Shown: positions 1-8,773, counted from the stretch's first letter. The stretch: DNA of 48,407 nt from Frankia sp. AgB1.9 (GCF_016786355.1 NZ_JADWYX010000068.1:1-48407); one strand, 5' to 3'. Translations and numbers: made by a program. Notes: generated from the letters alone by a model not told the origin.

Positions 1-161
1 GCTGCCTCGCCTGCTCGCTCTGGACTCTCGCGGGCAACGCCGTACCGCGCTGGCCGCTGCCGCGCTGGGCCGCGGCCCGCCCCGCCCGCCCGTGGGGGCC
101 CCCCCCCGGAGCCGCCTGCCTTCGCCCACCGGATTCGGCGGACGTTTCACCCATCACCGAG
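1..161. other. Non-coding left edge, downstream of the SBP gene
   Basis: No gene is supported here. The stretch is extremely GC-rich. It contains the perfect palindrome GGGCCGCGGCCC and, further right, a G5-C9 tract (GTGGGGGCCCCCCCCCGG) that could fold. Either might act in transcript ending for the minus-strand lipoprotein gene, but neither has a clear loop and T-tract, so no terminator is called. Confidence 0.4.
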
Positions 162-1412
162 CTACTGGGTGAGCGACACCGTCTTGCCCTCCAGCAGTTC
201 CCCACACAGCGGTGAGGCGCCCTTGACCGGCACGAACTTGCCGCTCTCGAACTGGGTGAACCACATGCAGTTCGCCGGGCCGTTCACGACGTGGGTCCGG
301 TCGTTGACGTCGAAGCTGTGGTCCCCGGTCAGCCCATAGGCGGTGAAGTTGTGGACGGTGCTCAACGTGCTGATAATCTTGGCCGCGCTCGGCGTCGGGC
401 CTGACCCCTTCAGCCCCGCCTCCAGCAGGTCCACGCCCGCGTAGCCGAAGTACTCGGCGTAGCTGGGGAGGCCGGCCAGCCCGACCGCCTTGCGCGCCGC
501 CTGGAACCTCTGCGTCGCCGGGGTGTTCAGCTCGATCGGCTCGTAGGAGATCGGGAAGTACACGCCCTGGGCGTCTCGCTGAGCCGTCGCGCCGGCATTG
601 ATCAGCTCGGCGCCGTACCCCGTGAAGAGCACGACCGTCTTCGGCAGGCCGTTGATGTCCCGCATCGCCCTGAGCAGGGTGAAGTTGGCCGAGATGGCCG
701 TCGTGGTCTGGAAGCCGTCGACGTGGGCGTCCTTCACCGCCAGCGCGACCGGACCGACGTCCGTGCCACCGAACGCGAAGTTCGGGTTCATGTAGCCGAT
801 CTTCAGGCCCTCGGCGGGACCGGAGACGCCCAGGGCCTTCGCGGACAGTGCCGAGTTGGGCGCGATGCCGTAGCCGAGGGAGCCGAGGATCGTGGCGCCC
901 TGCTGCTTGAAGAACTTCGCGAAGGTGGTCGACACCAGCTCCTGGTGAGCCGGGCCGAACACCGAGAACATGTTGTGGTCCGAGATCCACTCGGGGCCGT
1001 CCTGCGCGACGCCGACGACCGGGACGTTGTGCGCCGTCAGGTAGGGCGCGGCGGCGAACAGCACGGAGGAGTACGCCATGACCACCGTGACGCGATCCTG
1101 CTGAACGAGGCGCGTCGCGGCGGTGAGGGCCGTCGCCGGGTTCGTACCCGTGTCGGCCACGACGTACTGGATGTCGATGCCGTCTTTCTTGGCGTTGTAG
1201 ATACCCGCCTTGATCCCGTCGACGGCCGCCGCGGTGGCGTTACCCGGACCGGTCGCGTCCGTCAGGATTCCCACCTTGATCGAGACCCTGGCGCCTGCTG
1301 TCGGCGACGATAAAGCTCCTCCGCCGCCGCCACTTCCACTACTGCCACAGGCGGCCGCGACGAGTGTGGTGGCCGCGATCGCCGCCACTACACCAGATAC
1401 TCGACGAAACAC
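162..1412 (-). CDS. ABC transporter substrate-binding lipoprotein, branched-chain amino acid/amide (HAAT) type
   Basis: This 416-residue protein should be an extracytoplasmic lipid-anchored receptor that hands a small ligand to an ABC importer. The N-terminus is a lipoprotein signal: basic MFRR, a hydrophobic Ala/Val stretch, then the lipobox VAAAC with the acylated Cys near residue 22. A Ser/Gly-rich linker follows, then a type I periplasmic-binding fold of the Leu/Ile/Val receptor type starting near KVGILTDATGPG. No permease or ATPase of this importer lies in the window; they may be beyond the left edge or elsewhere. Members of this family in actinobacterial catabolic clusters often bind aromatic or carboxylic acids, so uptake of the pathway substrate is plausible but inferred. 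A copy of the shared palindrome sits about 90 bp upstream of the start. Confidence 0.88.
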   Translation of the reverse strand: MFRRVSGVVAAIAATTLVAAACGSSGSGGGGGALSSPTAGARVSIKVGILTDATGPGNATAAAVDGIKAGIYNAKKDGIDIQYVVADTGTNPATALTAATRLVQQDRVTVVMAYSSVLFAAAPYLTAHNVPVVGVAQDGPEWISDHNMFSVFGPAHQELVSTTFAKFFKQQGATILGSLGYGIAPNSALSAKALGVSGPAEGLKIGYMNPNFAFGGTDVGPVALAVKDAHVDGFQTTTAISANFTLLRAMRDINGLPKTVVLFTGYGAELINAGATAQRDAQGVYFPISYEPIELNTPATQRFQAARKAVGLAGLPSYAEYFGYAGVDLLEAGLKGSGPTPSAAKIISTLSTVHNFTAYGLTGDHSFDVNDRTHVVNGPANCMWFTQFESGKFVPVKGASPLCGELLEGKTVSLTQ

Positions 1413-1755
1413 TGGTTCCTCCTTGGTCGGGTGAGCTATCGGTCGACAGCGGAACGAGCGTCGCGGCGTCGCATGGCGACGACAGAGGCGTTCATGAAGA
1501 CTCAGCTAAGGAGCTTAATTTACGGAGGTTGAAACGTCCATGGCTTCGAGGTGCCGAAGAGGGGTGTCTGCCCTGCTCGCGGCGCAGGTCAGGCCGCGCG
1601 GGGTGCGCCACCGACCGCCCGCGCGCGTACGGCGATCCGTGGGCAGACCTGGCGCGCCGACGGCCGGGGCGCGAGACGAAACCTTGGTCAACGGCCAGGC
1701 CTCGTGAACAGTGCGGGAAGCAGCCCCGCGGTGCGGACCGTGCGGCCCGGGGCGG
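1413..1755. other. Intergenic region between TetR gene and SBP gene, with one operator-like palindrome
   Basis: These 343 bases hold no convincing gene; the reading frames crossing it have the composition of antisense shadows. The stretch at about 1490-1535 is locally AT-rich against the GC-rich background and holds the operator-like site at 1502-1517, so it probably carries the promoter for the minus-strand lipoprotein gene. Confidence 0.55.
1502..1517. promoter_or_regulatory. Operator-like palindrome, copy I (degenerate)
   Basis: The site reads TCAG-CTAAGGAG-CTTA, fitting TNAG-N8-CTTA. An overlapping alternative register is TAAG-GAGCTTAA-TTTA (1507-1522). It lies 90 bp upstream of the substrate-binding lipoprotein start. 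It is the weakest of nine copies of the motif in the window. Confidence 0.4.
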
Positions 1756-2460
1756 TCAGCCCGCCTCGACGCCCGCTTCGATCCCCGCGGGAGGCGCTTC
1801 GAGCGCCGCCGCGAAGAGAACCACGAGATCGGCGACCAGACGAGGGAGCGGCGCCGGCAGGCCACCCGCCCGCAAGGACGTCTGATAGCGGGCGAGCGTG
1901 TGGACCGCGCTGGTCATCATGACCATCCAGCGCTCTTCGAGGATGGTCCCCGGATGGGTCGGCAGGAGCCGGCGCAGCATCGAGGTGAACGTGTAGATCG
2001 TGTTGCTGATCTCCATGCCTTCGAGGCCCACGTAGCCGCCGCGTTCAATGACGTAGCGCGACAGGAACGCCAGGTAGAAGTTGTCCGCTTCCAGATGGCA
2101 CGACAGTGCCCTGATCCAGGCCCGAACCAGATCGGTGACCCGTGGTGAACTTCCCGTGGCGAACAGGTCCGCGAGCAGCTCCACCCGCACCTGCTCGCTC
2201 AGCCGGCCCCGGTACGAGGCTATCTCCCGGATCAGGCTCTCACGATCACCGAAATGGTACTGGACCACGACGTTGTTCTTCTGACCCGCAGCCGTACCGA
2301 TGTCGCGCAATGGCACCGCCGAGATTCCTCGATGCGCAAAGAGCTCCTCCGCCTTCTCCAGCAACAGGAGGCGGGTCGCCTCACCCCGGGAGTTCGACCG
2401 GTCTCGACCGCCCGCCTTCGGCGTCGGTTCCGGCGCTTGGCCGCGCGTCGAGGAAGACAC
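1756..2460 (-). CDS. TetR/AcrR-family transcriptional regulator
   Basis: This 234-residue protein has an N-terminal helix-turn-helix (about residues 28-75, with the typical run from RLLLLEKAEELFAHRG through LRDIGTAAG to YHFGDRESLI) followed by an all-helical ligand-binding and dimerisation domain. TetR proteins are usually repressors that leave palindromic operators on binding a ligand, often an acyl-CoA or pathway intermediate. I chose the GTG at 2460 because the frame's earlier codons are rich in Arg/Ser and read like non-coding sequence; an upstream start at 2529 is possible. It lies 88 bp behind the aldehyde dehydrogenase stop on the same strand, so it may be the last gene of that operon. 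It is the only DNA-binding repressor in the window, hence the prime candidate to read the repeated palindrome. That link is inference. Confidence 0.87.
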   Translation of the reverse strand: MSSSTRGQAPEPTPKAGGRDRSNSRGEATRLLLLEKAEELFAHRGISAVPLRDIGTAAGQKNNVVVQYHFGDRESLIREIASYRGRLSEQVRVELLADLFATGSSPRVTDLVRAWIRALSCHLEADNFYLAFLSRYVIERGGYVGLEGMEISNTIYTFTSMLRRLLPTHPGTILEERWMVMMTSAVHTLARYQTSLRAGGLPAPLPRLVADLVVLFAAALEAPPAGIEAGVEAG

Positions 2461-2548
2461 CGCTTTAGTATGCCCTAGGTGCAGTGCGTGGCCGGATGAA
2501 CGGCGCCGGATTCGCCGGGTGGCCCCCATCCACCCGGCGAACAGATTC

Positions 2549-4036
2549 CTACAGACGGTACCTGTCCGGGGTGTTTTTCAAAATGACCGTCTTCGTCTCG
2601 AGGAACGGGAGAAGACCTTCGGTGCCGCCTTCCCGGCCGATGCCGGACTGCTTGAAGCCACCGAACGCGATGCCGAAGTCGGTCGCCATCGTGTTGTGCC
2701 CGACCGTGCCCGACCTCAGCTGTCCGGCAACGGCCTGAGCCCGCTCGAGGTCGTTGGTGAAGACCGAAGCGTTCAGGCCGAAATTCGACTCGTTCGCGAT
2801 CCGTACCGCGTCTTCCTCGTTTTCGGCTCGGATGACGCTGAGGACGGGTCCGAAAATCTCCTCCTGGGCGATCGTCGAACCGTTGTCGACGTCCCCGAAA
2901 ACCGTCGGCTCGACGTACCAGCCACGGTCGAGGTCCCGCGGGCGGCCACCACCCGCGGCGAGCTTCGCGCCGTCCGAGATGCCCTTGGCGATGTAGCCCT
3001 CGACCCGGTCGCGCTGCCGCCGCGACACGAGCGGGCCCATCCCGGTGTCCGCCTCGAACGGATCTCCGACCTTCACCCGCGAGAACAGGTCCGCGAGCGC
3101 CTCGACCATCGCGTCGTGCCGGTCCTTGGTGACCACGATCCTGGTGAGCGACGAGCAGACCTGCCCCGTGTTGATGCACTCGAAGAAGGTCAGCGTCGCG
3201 GCTGCCTCGGCGATGTCGAAGTCGTCGAGGATGACGGCCGCCGACTTGCCGCCGAGCTCCAGCGTGCAGCGGGCGATCCGCTCGCCACAGATCGAGGCGA
3301 TGCGCCGACCGGCAGCCGTGGAGCCAGTGAACGTGATCTTGTCGACCCGGGGGTCCCTGACCAGGGCCTCCGACGCTTGCCGGTCCGCGGTCACGAAGTT
3401 GATGACGCCGGGCGGCAGCCCGACCGACTCCATGATCTCGGCGAGCAGGAGCCCCTCGACCGGGGACTCGGGCGCGGACTTCACGATCACCGTGCAACCG
3501 GCCAGCAGCGCCGGCGCGGTCTTCTGGACGATGGTCGACAGCGGCCCGTTCCAGGGCACGATCGCGCCCACGACGCCGACGGGCTCCCGCACGATCAGAC
3601 CGAAGCCGCCGTAGCTGGCCTTCGCCGGCTCCTCGAACGGGAAGGTGTCGGCCATCCCGGCGAAGAGCTCGTAGAAGCCCGCCTCCATGTGCGGAGCACC
3701 CCGCGCGATGGCGTGAATCATTCCGCTCTCGCGGGGAAGGGCGAGGCCGAAGTCCTCGGCCCGGTCCCTGATCCCCTTCGCGACCGCTCGCAGGTACTCG
3801 GCCCGCTCGGCGTGCGAGAGCCTGGGCCACGGACCGTGGTTGAACGCCTCGTACGCGGCGTCGACCGCACGCCTGACGTCCGCTTCCTGCGCCTCGGCCA
3901 CCGTGAGGAAGACTTCCTCGGTATGCGAGTCGACGACCCCGAAGCGCGCCTCGCTGGAAGGCTCGACCCACGCCCCGCCGATGAAGAACTTGTCCGGGTG
4001 CCGCAGTGTCAACACGGTGTCTCGGGGCTGCGTCAT
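2549..4036 (-). CDS. NAD(P)-dependent aldehyde dehydrogenase
   Basis: This 495-residue enzyme has the full-length ALDH fold and oxidises an aldehyde to the carboxylic acid. The general-base Glu is seen in LELGGKS (near residue 259) and the catalytic Cys in GQVCSS (near 291); the C-terminal FGGFKQSGIGREGG cofactor and subunit region is also present. The ATG at 4036 follows the stop of the LLM oxidoreductase by 14 bp and has an upstream AGGAGG-like ribosome site, so the gene is the tail of the amidohydrolase-SDR-P450-LLM operon. It probably finishes oxidation of a product of the P450 or SDR. It is one of three ALDHs in the window; the substrate is unknown. Confidence 0.93.
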   Translation of the reverse strand: MTQPRDTVLTLRHPDKFFIGGAWVEPSSEARFGVVDSHTEEVFLTVAEAQEADVRRAVDAAYEAFNHGPWPRLSHAERAEYLRAVAKGIRDRAEDFGLALPRESGMIHAIARGAPHMEAGFYELFAGMADTFPFEEPAKASYGGFGLIVREPVGVVGAIVPWNGPLSTIVQKTAPALLAGCTVIVKSAPESPVEGLLLAEIMESVGLPPGVINFVTADRQASEALVRDPRVDKITFTGSTAAGRRIASICGERIARCTLELGGKSAAVILDDFDIAEAAATLTFFECINTGQVCSSLTRIVVTKDRHDAMVEALADLFSRVKVGDPFEADTGMGPLVSRRQRDRVEGYIAKGISDGAKLAAGGGRPRDLDRGWYVEPTVFGDVDNGSTIAQEEIFGPVLSVIRAENEEDAVRIANESNFGLNASVFTNDLERAQAVAGQLRSGTVGHNTMATDFGIAFGGFKQSGIGREGGTEGLLPFLETKTVILKNTPDRYRL

Positions 4037-4050
4037 TGCTTCACTCCCTC

Positions 4051-4962
4051 CTAAGAGCGGAACAGGGGTATGACCTCTTCGGCGAATCGGCGCAGGGGGT
4101 CGAGGTCGAACGGGGCACGAATGTTGAGGATGATCCACTGCACGCCGGCGTCGACGTATTCCTTGACCCGGTCGGCCACGCGGGACATGTCGTCGGCGAC
4201 GAGCATGTTGTCCGTCAGCTGCGACTGGGTCGGGTCGTAAAGCCGCTTGCGCAGTTCCGCCTCGAGGCCGTTCTCCCCGACGCCGACGTAGACGAGGTTC
4301 ACGCCCGTCGCGAGCCGGTCGGGGTCGGGCGCGTTCTGGCGCACGATCTCGTACTTCTGCTCGAACTCCTTCGGCGACACCGCCGCGACGTTCCAGGCGT
4401 CGCCGAGCCGGCCGGCCAGGGCAAGCGCCCTGGGCTGGGTACCGCCCACCCAGATCCGCGCCGACGGCTGGACCGGCTTGGGAACGCAGCGAGCACCGCG
4501 CAGTGTGTAGAACTCGCCGTCGTAGTCGACCACGTCGGTCGTCCAGAGCGCCCTGATGATCTCGATGGACTCGGCGAGCCGACGCAGCCGCACGCCGGGC
4601 GTCTCGAACGGAATGCCGTAGCCCTCGTATTCGGGTTTGTGCCAGCCGGCCCCGACGCCGAGTTCGAGGCGGCCGTTCGAGATGTGGTCGATCGTCACGG
4701 CCGCGTTCGCCAGGACGGCCGGATGCCGGTACCCCGCCGAGTAGACCAGCGAGCCGACCCGGACCCGCGAGGTCGTCGCCGCGAGCGCGGCCTGGCTGGC
4801 CACCGCCTCGAAGCAGGACTCGTCGAAAGCCCGTGGGTTGGCGTAGAAGTGGTCCCAGATGCTGACCCAGTCGAAGCCCAGGTCCTCGGACGCCCGCCAC
4901 ACCTGGTGCAGCTCGTCCATGGTGCACATCTGCGGACCGGCGTGCACACCGAAGAAAGTCAC
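4051..4962 (-). CDS. LLM-class F420-dependent oxidoreductase (luciferase-like)
   Basis: This 303-residue protein is a TIM-barrel member of the luciferase-like monooxygenase superfamily of the F420-binding actinobacterial type. The signs are the N-terminal DLGFDWVSIWDHFYANP segment, the GRLELGVGAGW motif near the middle, and ARIWVGGTQPRALALAGRLGDAWN. Family members move hydride between coenzyme F420 and an organic substrate, although some use FMN. The start is GTG with an AAGGGG ribosome site 5 bp upstream. It is 20 bp downstream of the P450 gene and 14 bp upstream of the ALDH, thus co-transcribed. It may reduce or oxidise a product of the P450 step; F420 as cofactor is inferred from family resemblance. 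Confidence 0.9.
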   Translation of the reverse strand: MTFFGVHAGPQMCTMDELHQVWRASEDLGFDWVSIWDHFYANPRAFDESCFEAVASQAALAATTSRVRVGSLVYSAGYRHPAVLANAAVTIDHISNGRLELGVGAGWHKPEYEGYGIPFETPGVRLRRLAESIEIIRALWTTDVVDYDGEFYTLRGARCVPKPVQPSARIWVGGTQPRALALAGRLGDAWNVAAVSPKEFEQKYEIVRQNAPDPDRLATGVNLVYVGVGENGLEAELRKRLYDPTQSQLTDNMLVADDMSRVADRVKEYVDAGVQWIILNIRAPFDLDPLRRFAEEVIPLFRS

Positions 4963-4981
4963 TGCTGCCCCTTGATGGTCG

Positions 4982-6196
4982 TCACCGGCCGACCGAGATC
5001 TTCAGATAGTCGAGCCCCCGGGTGAGGAACACGCCCCGGTACTGCCAGTCCCCCAGCTCGTAGGTGGGGTAGCGGTTCAGGAAGGCCGACAGCGCCAGCC
5101 GAGCTTCCATCCGGGCGAGCTGGTTGCCCAGGCAGAGGTGGATACCGTGCCCGAACGCCACATGCCTGTTCGAGGTGTGCCGGGAGATGTCGAACCTGTT
5201 CGGGTCCTCGAAGGCCTCGGGGTCGCGGTTGGCCGCGCCGAGCAGCGCCATCACGATCGATCCCGCGGGCAGATCCACGCCTGCCAGGGTCGTGTCCTGG
5301 GTGAGGTTGCGGGGAACGATGGTGGTGACGCCCTCGTACCGCAGGATCTCCTCGACGGCATTCGCGGTGAGGCTCGGGTCCTCGACGAGGGAGCGCCGGA
5401 CATCGGGATTGCTGCCCAGCAGCCGCAGCGACGTTCCGATGAGCTTGGTGGTGGTCTCGTTTCCCGCGATCATCAGCAGGACGCAGGTGGCGAGCAGCTC
5501 CTTGTCGTCCAGGATGCCGTTCTCGTTGGCGACCAGCAGGTCGTTGATGAGGTCGTCGTGCTCCTCGCGGCGGTGCCGGTTGATCTGGTCGGTCAGGTAG
5601 GCCTTCATCTCCACGCCGGAGTCGGCGCCGCGCTGCCAGCGCACCTCGAACTCGGGTGTCCCCCGCTGCCCCGAGTCCATGAGCGCGGAGAGGTCGTCCG
5701 ACCAGCGGACGAAGTCCGGCAGGTCGCTCAGCGGCACGCCGAGCAGGCGCGCGATGACCTGGGCGGGCAGCGGCCGGCAGTAGGCGTTCACCAGCTCGGC
5801 CTCACCGCCGCCCGCCAGCTGGTCGGCCAGCGCGGGGTCGTCCAGCAGATCCGTGACGACCTGCTGGATCGTGTCCTCCATCTTGCGGAGGCTGCGCCGG
5901 ACGAACGCGTTCAGCGCCACCTTGCGCAGCGGCTGGTGCTTCGGCGGATCCGCGTTGATCATGATCTCGGCGCCGTCAAGAATCGGCGGCAGCTCGCCCA
6001 TGCCGTACGCGGCGTTCGAGAAGATCGCCGGGGTGTGCAGCACGGTGAGCACGTCCTCGTACCCGGGCACCATCCACACGCCTAACCGCTTGTTGAGCAC
6101 GACGCGGCCGGCGGAACGAATCAGGTCGTAGGTGGGGACCGGATCGGTGACGATCTCTGGGAGATCGAAATTGATGTCGACTTCCTGTGTGATCAC
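4982..6196 (-). CDS. Cytochrome P450
   Basis: This soluble bacterial-type P450 (404 residues with the chosen start) should insert one oxygen atom into the substrate. The I-helix oxygen-binding motif AGNETT is at about residue 244, the K-helix ExxR in EEILR at about 282, and the heme-ligand Cys in FGHGIHLCLGNQLAR at about 354, all intact. I prefer the GTG at 6196 because AAGGAAG lies 6 bp before it and the length fits the family. The frame remains open to a GTG at 6277. No ferredoxin or ferredoxin reductase is adjacent, so electrons must come from partners coded elsewhere. It lies between SDR and LLM genes in one operon, which suggests hydroxylation followed by oxidation of the alcohol. Confidence 0.94.
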   Translation of the reverse strand: MITQEVDINFDLPEIVTDPVPTYDLIRSAGRVVLNKRLGVWMVPGYEDVLTVLHTPAIFSNAAYGMGELPPILDGAEIMINADPPKHQPLRKVALNAFVRRSLRKMEDTIQQVVTDLLDDPALADQLAGGGEAELVNAYCRPLPAQVIARLLGVPLSDLPDFVRWSDDLSALMDSGQRGTPEFEVRWQRGADSGVEMKAYLTDQINRHRREEHDDLINDLLVANENGILDDKELLATCVLLMIAGNETTTKLIGTSLRLLGSNPDVRRSLVEDPSLTANAVEEILRYEGVTTIVPRNLTQDTTLAGVDLPAGSIVMALLGAANRDPEAFEDPNRFDISRHTSNRHVAFGHGIHLCLGNQLARMEARLALSAFLNRYPTYELGDWQYRGVFLTRGLDYLKISVGR

Positions 6197-6286
6197 GTTC
6201 AGCTTCCTTGTCTGCTTCGGTCCGGTACCCGGGTTGGGCATTCCGGCGGCGGCGTTCACCGGATTGCCGGCGCCCACCTCAGACGA

Positions 6287-7147
6287 TCAGTAACCGCCGC
6301 TGTGCACCGGCGTCTTGAGCAGCGACCCGGCGTCCACGCAGATGTTCTGGCCGGTGATGTACCGGGCCTCGTCGGACGCGAGGAAGAGCGCCAGGTTGGC
6401 CACGTCCAGCGGCTGGATGTACGGAATGGGCATGCCCTGCGTCGCCTGGAAGACCGGCTCGACGTCCTCGCGGGTGGGGTTCTCGAGGTCCGGCCGGTGC
6501 AGCTTGTAGATGAGCTCGTTGTGGAGCAGGCTCGTGTTGACGTTCGTCGGGTGAATGCAGTTGACCCGGACCGGCTGCGCCATGAGGTGCGTGGCCATCT
6601 GGCGGGTGTACTCCATCAGCATCGTCTTGGCGTAGCCGTAGCCGGAGCCGCCCGGGTCGCCCTGCACCGTGTGCTCCATCTGGGCCGCGGTCGAGCCGGT
6701 GATGATGATCGAGGACCAGTCGCCCAGGTGCGGCAGGCTCACCGCGACGGCGTTCATCACCCCGAGGAGGTCGACGTCGACGGCGTCGACGAAGTCCATC
6801 GGGTTCGGCTTCTCGGGGTGCATCGGCAGGATGCCGGCCTGGGCCACCAGGATGTCCAGCCTGCCGAACTCGCGCAGACCGTCGTCCAGCGCGGACCGCA
6901 GCTCGGGCCGCTCGCGCACGTCGCCCTGGCGGGCCACGATCCGCCGGCCCGTCTCCTTCACGAGGCGCTCGGTCTCCGCGAGGTCCTCGGGCCGGGACAT
7001 CGGGTACGGGTTCGACGCGATGTCGCGACAGATGTCGACCGCGATGATGTCGGCGCCCTCCTGCGCCATCCGGAGGGCGTGCGCGCGTCCCTGGCCCCGC
7101 GCGGCGCCCGTGATGAATGCGACCTTGCCTTCAAGCCGGCCTGTCAC
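6287..7147 (-). CDS. Mycofactocin-coupled-type SDR family oxidoreductase
   Basis: This 286-residue Rossmann-fold dehydrogenase begins with a GTG preceded by AAGGAGAG at 5 bp. The cofactor motif TGAARGQGRAHA, followed by GADIIAVDIC and the inserted segment YPMSRPEDLAET, is the signature I know from SDRs that hold NAD tightly and pass electrons to the peptide-derived redox cofactor mycofactocin. The catalytic YxxxK is in SGYGYAK (Tyr near residue 169) with a Ser-containing strand before it (IITGSTAA). The usual NAG motif is changed to AQAG. It is co-transcribed with the P450 and LLM genes and probably oxidises an alcohol made by the P450. No mycofactocin biosynthesis gene is in the window. Confidence 0.9.
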   Translation of the reverse strand: MTGRLEGKVAFITGAARGQGRAHALRMAQEGADIIAVDICRDIASNPYPMSRPEDLAETERLVKETGRRIVARQGDVRERPELRSALDDGLREFGRLDILVAQAGILPMHPEKPNPMDFVDAVDVDLLGVMNAVAVSLPHLGDWSSIIITGSTAAQMEHTVQGDPGGSGYGYAKTMLMEYTRQMATHLMAQPVRVNCIHPTNVNTSLLHNELIYKLHRPDLENPTREDVEPVFQATQGMPIPYIQPLDVANLALFLASDEARYITGQNICVDAGSLLKTPVHSGGY

Positions 7148-7310
7148 GATGCTCTCCTTGAGTTCTGATCCGCCCGCCGGTGACACGCACCGCCGGGCAC
7201 TGTACGGGTCCGCTGACCAGGGCGGACGCGTCGCGGTGCCGGCCAGGCCGGGAAGCCGGGCCGACCCCGACAGCCACGGCCGCCGGGTGCGCGACGACCG
7301 GTCAACTGGC

Positions 7311-8585
7311 CTAGGCGAACGGCCCGAACTCCCGGAAGGCCAGCCCCAGATGAGCGGGATGCTCGTCGGGCGGCAGCGGTCGGTCGAGTTCGGCCGCGGT
7401 CGGTCCGATGCGGTCCGCGACCGGCCGCAGGACGCTTTCATCGAGCCCGTACACCCGCAGGGCGTTGTCCCCGAGGATGGCCCGGACGTCGGCTCGGGGC
7501 AGCCCCGCGAACGTCTTGCGAAGAGCCTGCGGAGTGCGCCGCCAGGTGCCTTCGACGTGCGGATAGTCCGAGCCCCACAGCAGGGTGTTCAGCCCGATGT
7601 CGTGGCGGAGCTCGGCCTCGTAGCGGGCCATGAAGCTGCACCCGACGAAGCAGTTCTCACGCCAGTACTCGCCCGGCGACCTGTCCGGCTTGTCGCTGTA
7701 GTCACGGCGCGGGTCCACGTAACAGGAGTCGAGCTCCTTGATGTGCTCGGCGACCCAGCCCGCGCGCTGCTCCACGAACCCGAGCCGCAGCCGGGGGTGC
7801 CGGTCGAAGACGCCTCCGAAGGCCATCTGCCCGAACGCCCGCCGGCTGTAGAACTGCAGCTCGGTCGCGAAGATCATCAAGGCGCCGCGGCCGGAGATCG
7901 TCGGGCGCAGGCCGCTCGCGACGTGGCAGACCAGCGGGAGGTCGATCTCCTCGACCGCCGACCAGAACGGCTCGTAGACCGGGTCGTTGTACGCGGGGTA
8001 GTCCGGCCTGGGCGCAGGGAAGTTGATCGCCCGCAGCCCGTGCTCCTTGCCCCAGACGATCTCGTCGATGGCAGCTGGAATGTCCCAGATCGGGATCTGC
8101 ATGACGCCCAGGAGGCGCTCCGGGCCCACGGACGCGAAGTCCGCCAGCCACTGGTTCCAGATGTGGCCGCCCGCGGCGCGCAGCGCCGGGTCGGTGCTCG
8201 GGTCGCCCGCGTTGAAGCCGTCCGACCAGGGCAGCGGTTCCTTGTTCCCACCCCCGGCGAAGATCACCTGCGTGGCGATTCCCTCGGCGTCCATGTCACG
8301 AAGGAACGCATGCGGATCGTGGAGGCCGTCGCAGGCCAGCAGCGCCGCGTAGGCGTCGAGGGCCGGCTGGGTCGCGTCCTCGATCATCGGGTCCGGCATC
8401 GTCGACAATGCCTGGCGATAACGGTCGGCGTAGCTGTCGAAGTCGGCGAGATACCTCGGTGGGCAATACGGCCGGAGGTCCCTTTCCAGCGCCGGGCCGG
8501 CATGCGAGTCGCTGGAGACGATCAGATAGCGGTCCGTATCACTGATGACGGCGCCGGCCGCGGGCGTGCTTACGGTCAGACTCAC
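7311..8585 (-). CDS. Amidohydrolase-family metal-dependent hydrolase or decarboxylase (amidohydrolase 2)
   Basis: This 424-residue TIM-barrel enzyme is of the amidohydrolase-2 group, which includes decarboxylases of aromatic acids and C-C or ring hydrolases. The N-terminal metal motif appears as SSDSH (Asp26, His28), and the C-terminal strand-8 Asp as LLWGSDYPHVEG (about residue 341). The GTG start at 8585 has a GGGGGAG ribosome site at proper spacing; upstream codons in frame look non-coding. It is first in the operon continuing through SDR, P450, LLM oxidoreductase and ALDH, with a 163-bp gap to the SDR. One operator copy lies about 170 bp upstream. It is one of four paralogous amidohydrolases in the window; the reaction is unknown. 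Confidence 0.9.
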   Translation of the reverse strand: MSLTVSTPAAGAVISDTDRYLIVSSDSHAGPALERDLRPYCPPRYLADFDSYADRYRQALSTMPDPMIEDATQPALDAYAALLACDGLHDPHAFLRDMDAEGIATQVIFAGGGNKEPLPWSDGFNAGDPSTDPALRAAGGHIWNQWLADFASVGPERLLGVMQIPIWDIPAAIDEIVWGKEHGLRAINFPAPRPDYPAYNDPVYEPFWSAVEEIDLPLVCHVASGLRPTISGRGALMIFATELQFYSRRAFGQMAFGGVFDRHPRLRLGFVEQRAGWVAEHIKELDSCYVDPRRDYSDKPDRSPGEYWRENCFVGCSFMARYEAELRHDIGLNTLLWGSDYPHVEGTWRRTPQALRKTFAGLPRADVRAILGDNALRVYGLDESVLRPVADRIGPTAAELDRPLPPDEHPAHLGLAFREFGPFA

Positions 8586-8757
8586 GATAACTCCCCCAGC
8601 ATGGTGCGCCGCGACGCGACGGTGCGGGTTCTGAACGAGCGAGGATCTCGACGCGGTCCCACAGTTCGCCCCATGAGCGCCTCCTCGCCTCGATGCCCGC
8701 CCGCCGACCGGCGGGCCCGGCCGTCGAACCATTGATCGACTACTAGACCCTGATGTT

Positions 8758-8773
8758 TAAGTTATCTGGATTA
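8758..8773. promoter_or_regulatory. Operator-like palindrome, copy D
   Basis: The site reads TAAG-TTATCTGG-ATTA, matching TRAG-N8-CTYA at seven of eight fixed positions. It lies in a locally AT-rich patch of the 278-bp gap upstream of the amidohydrolase at 7311-8585, the only promoter region for that five- or six-gene operon. Confidence 0.55.

Noticed and set aside
2461..2548. TAG-TATGCC-CTA upstream of the TetR gene as a tenth operator
   Set aside because: The half-sites and spacing do not fit TRAG-N8-CTYA; only a half-site agrees.
2300..4054. Long open frame of 584 codons on the plus strand opposite the aldehyde dehydrogenase
   Set aside because: It is antisense to a clear ALDH, is Arg/Asp/Val-rich without domains, and is a known artefact of high-GC DNA.
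6669..8735. Plus-strand open frame of 688 codons over the SDR and amidohydrolase genes
   Set aside because: Antisense shadow of two recognised genes with no recognisable motif.
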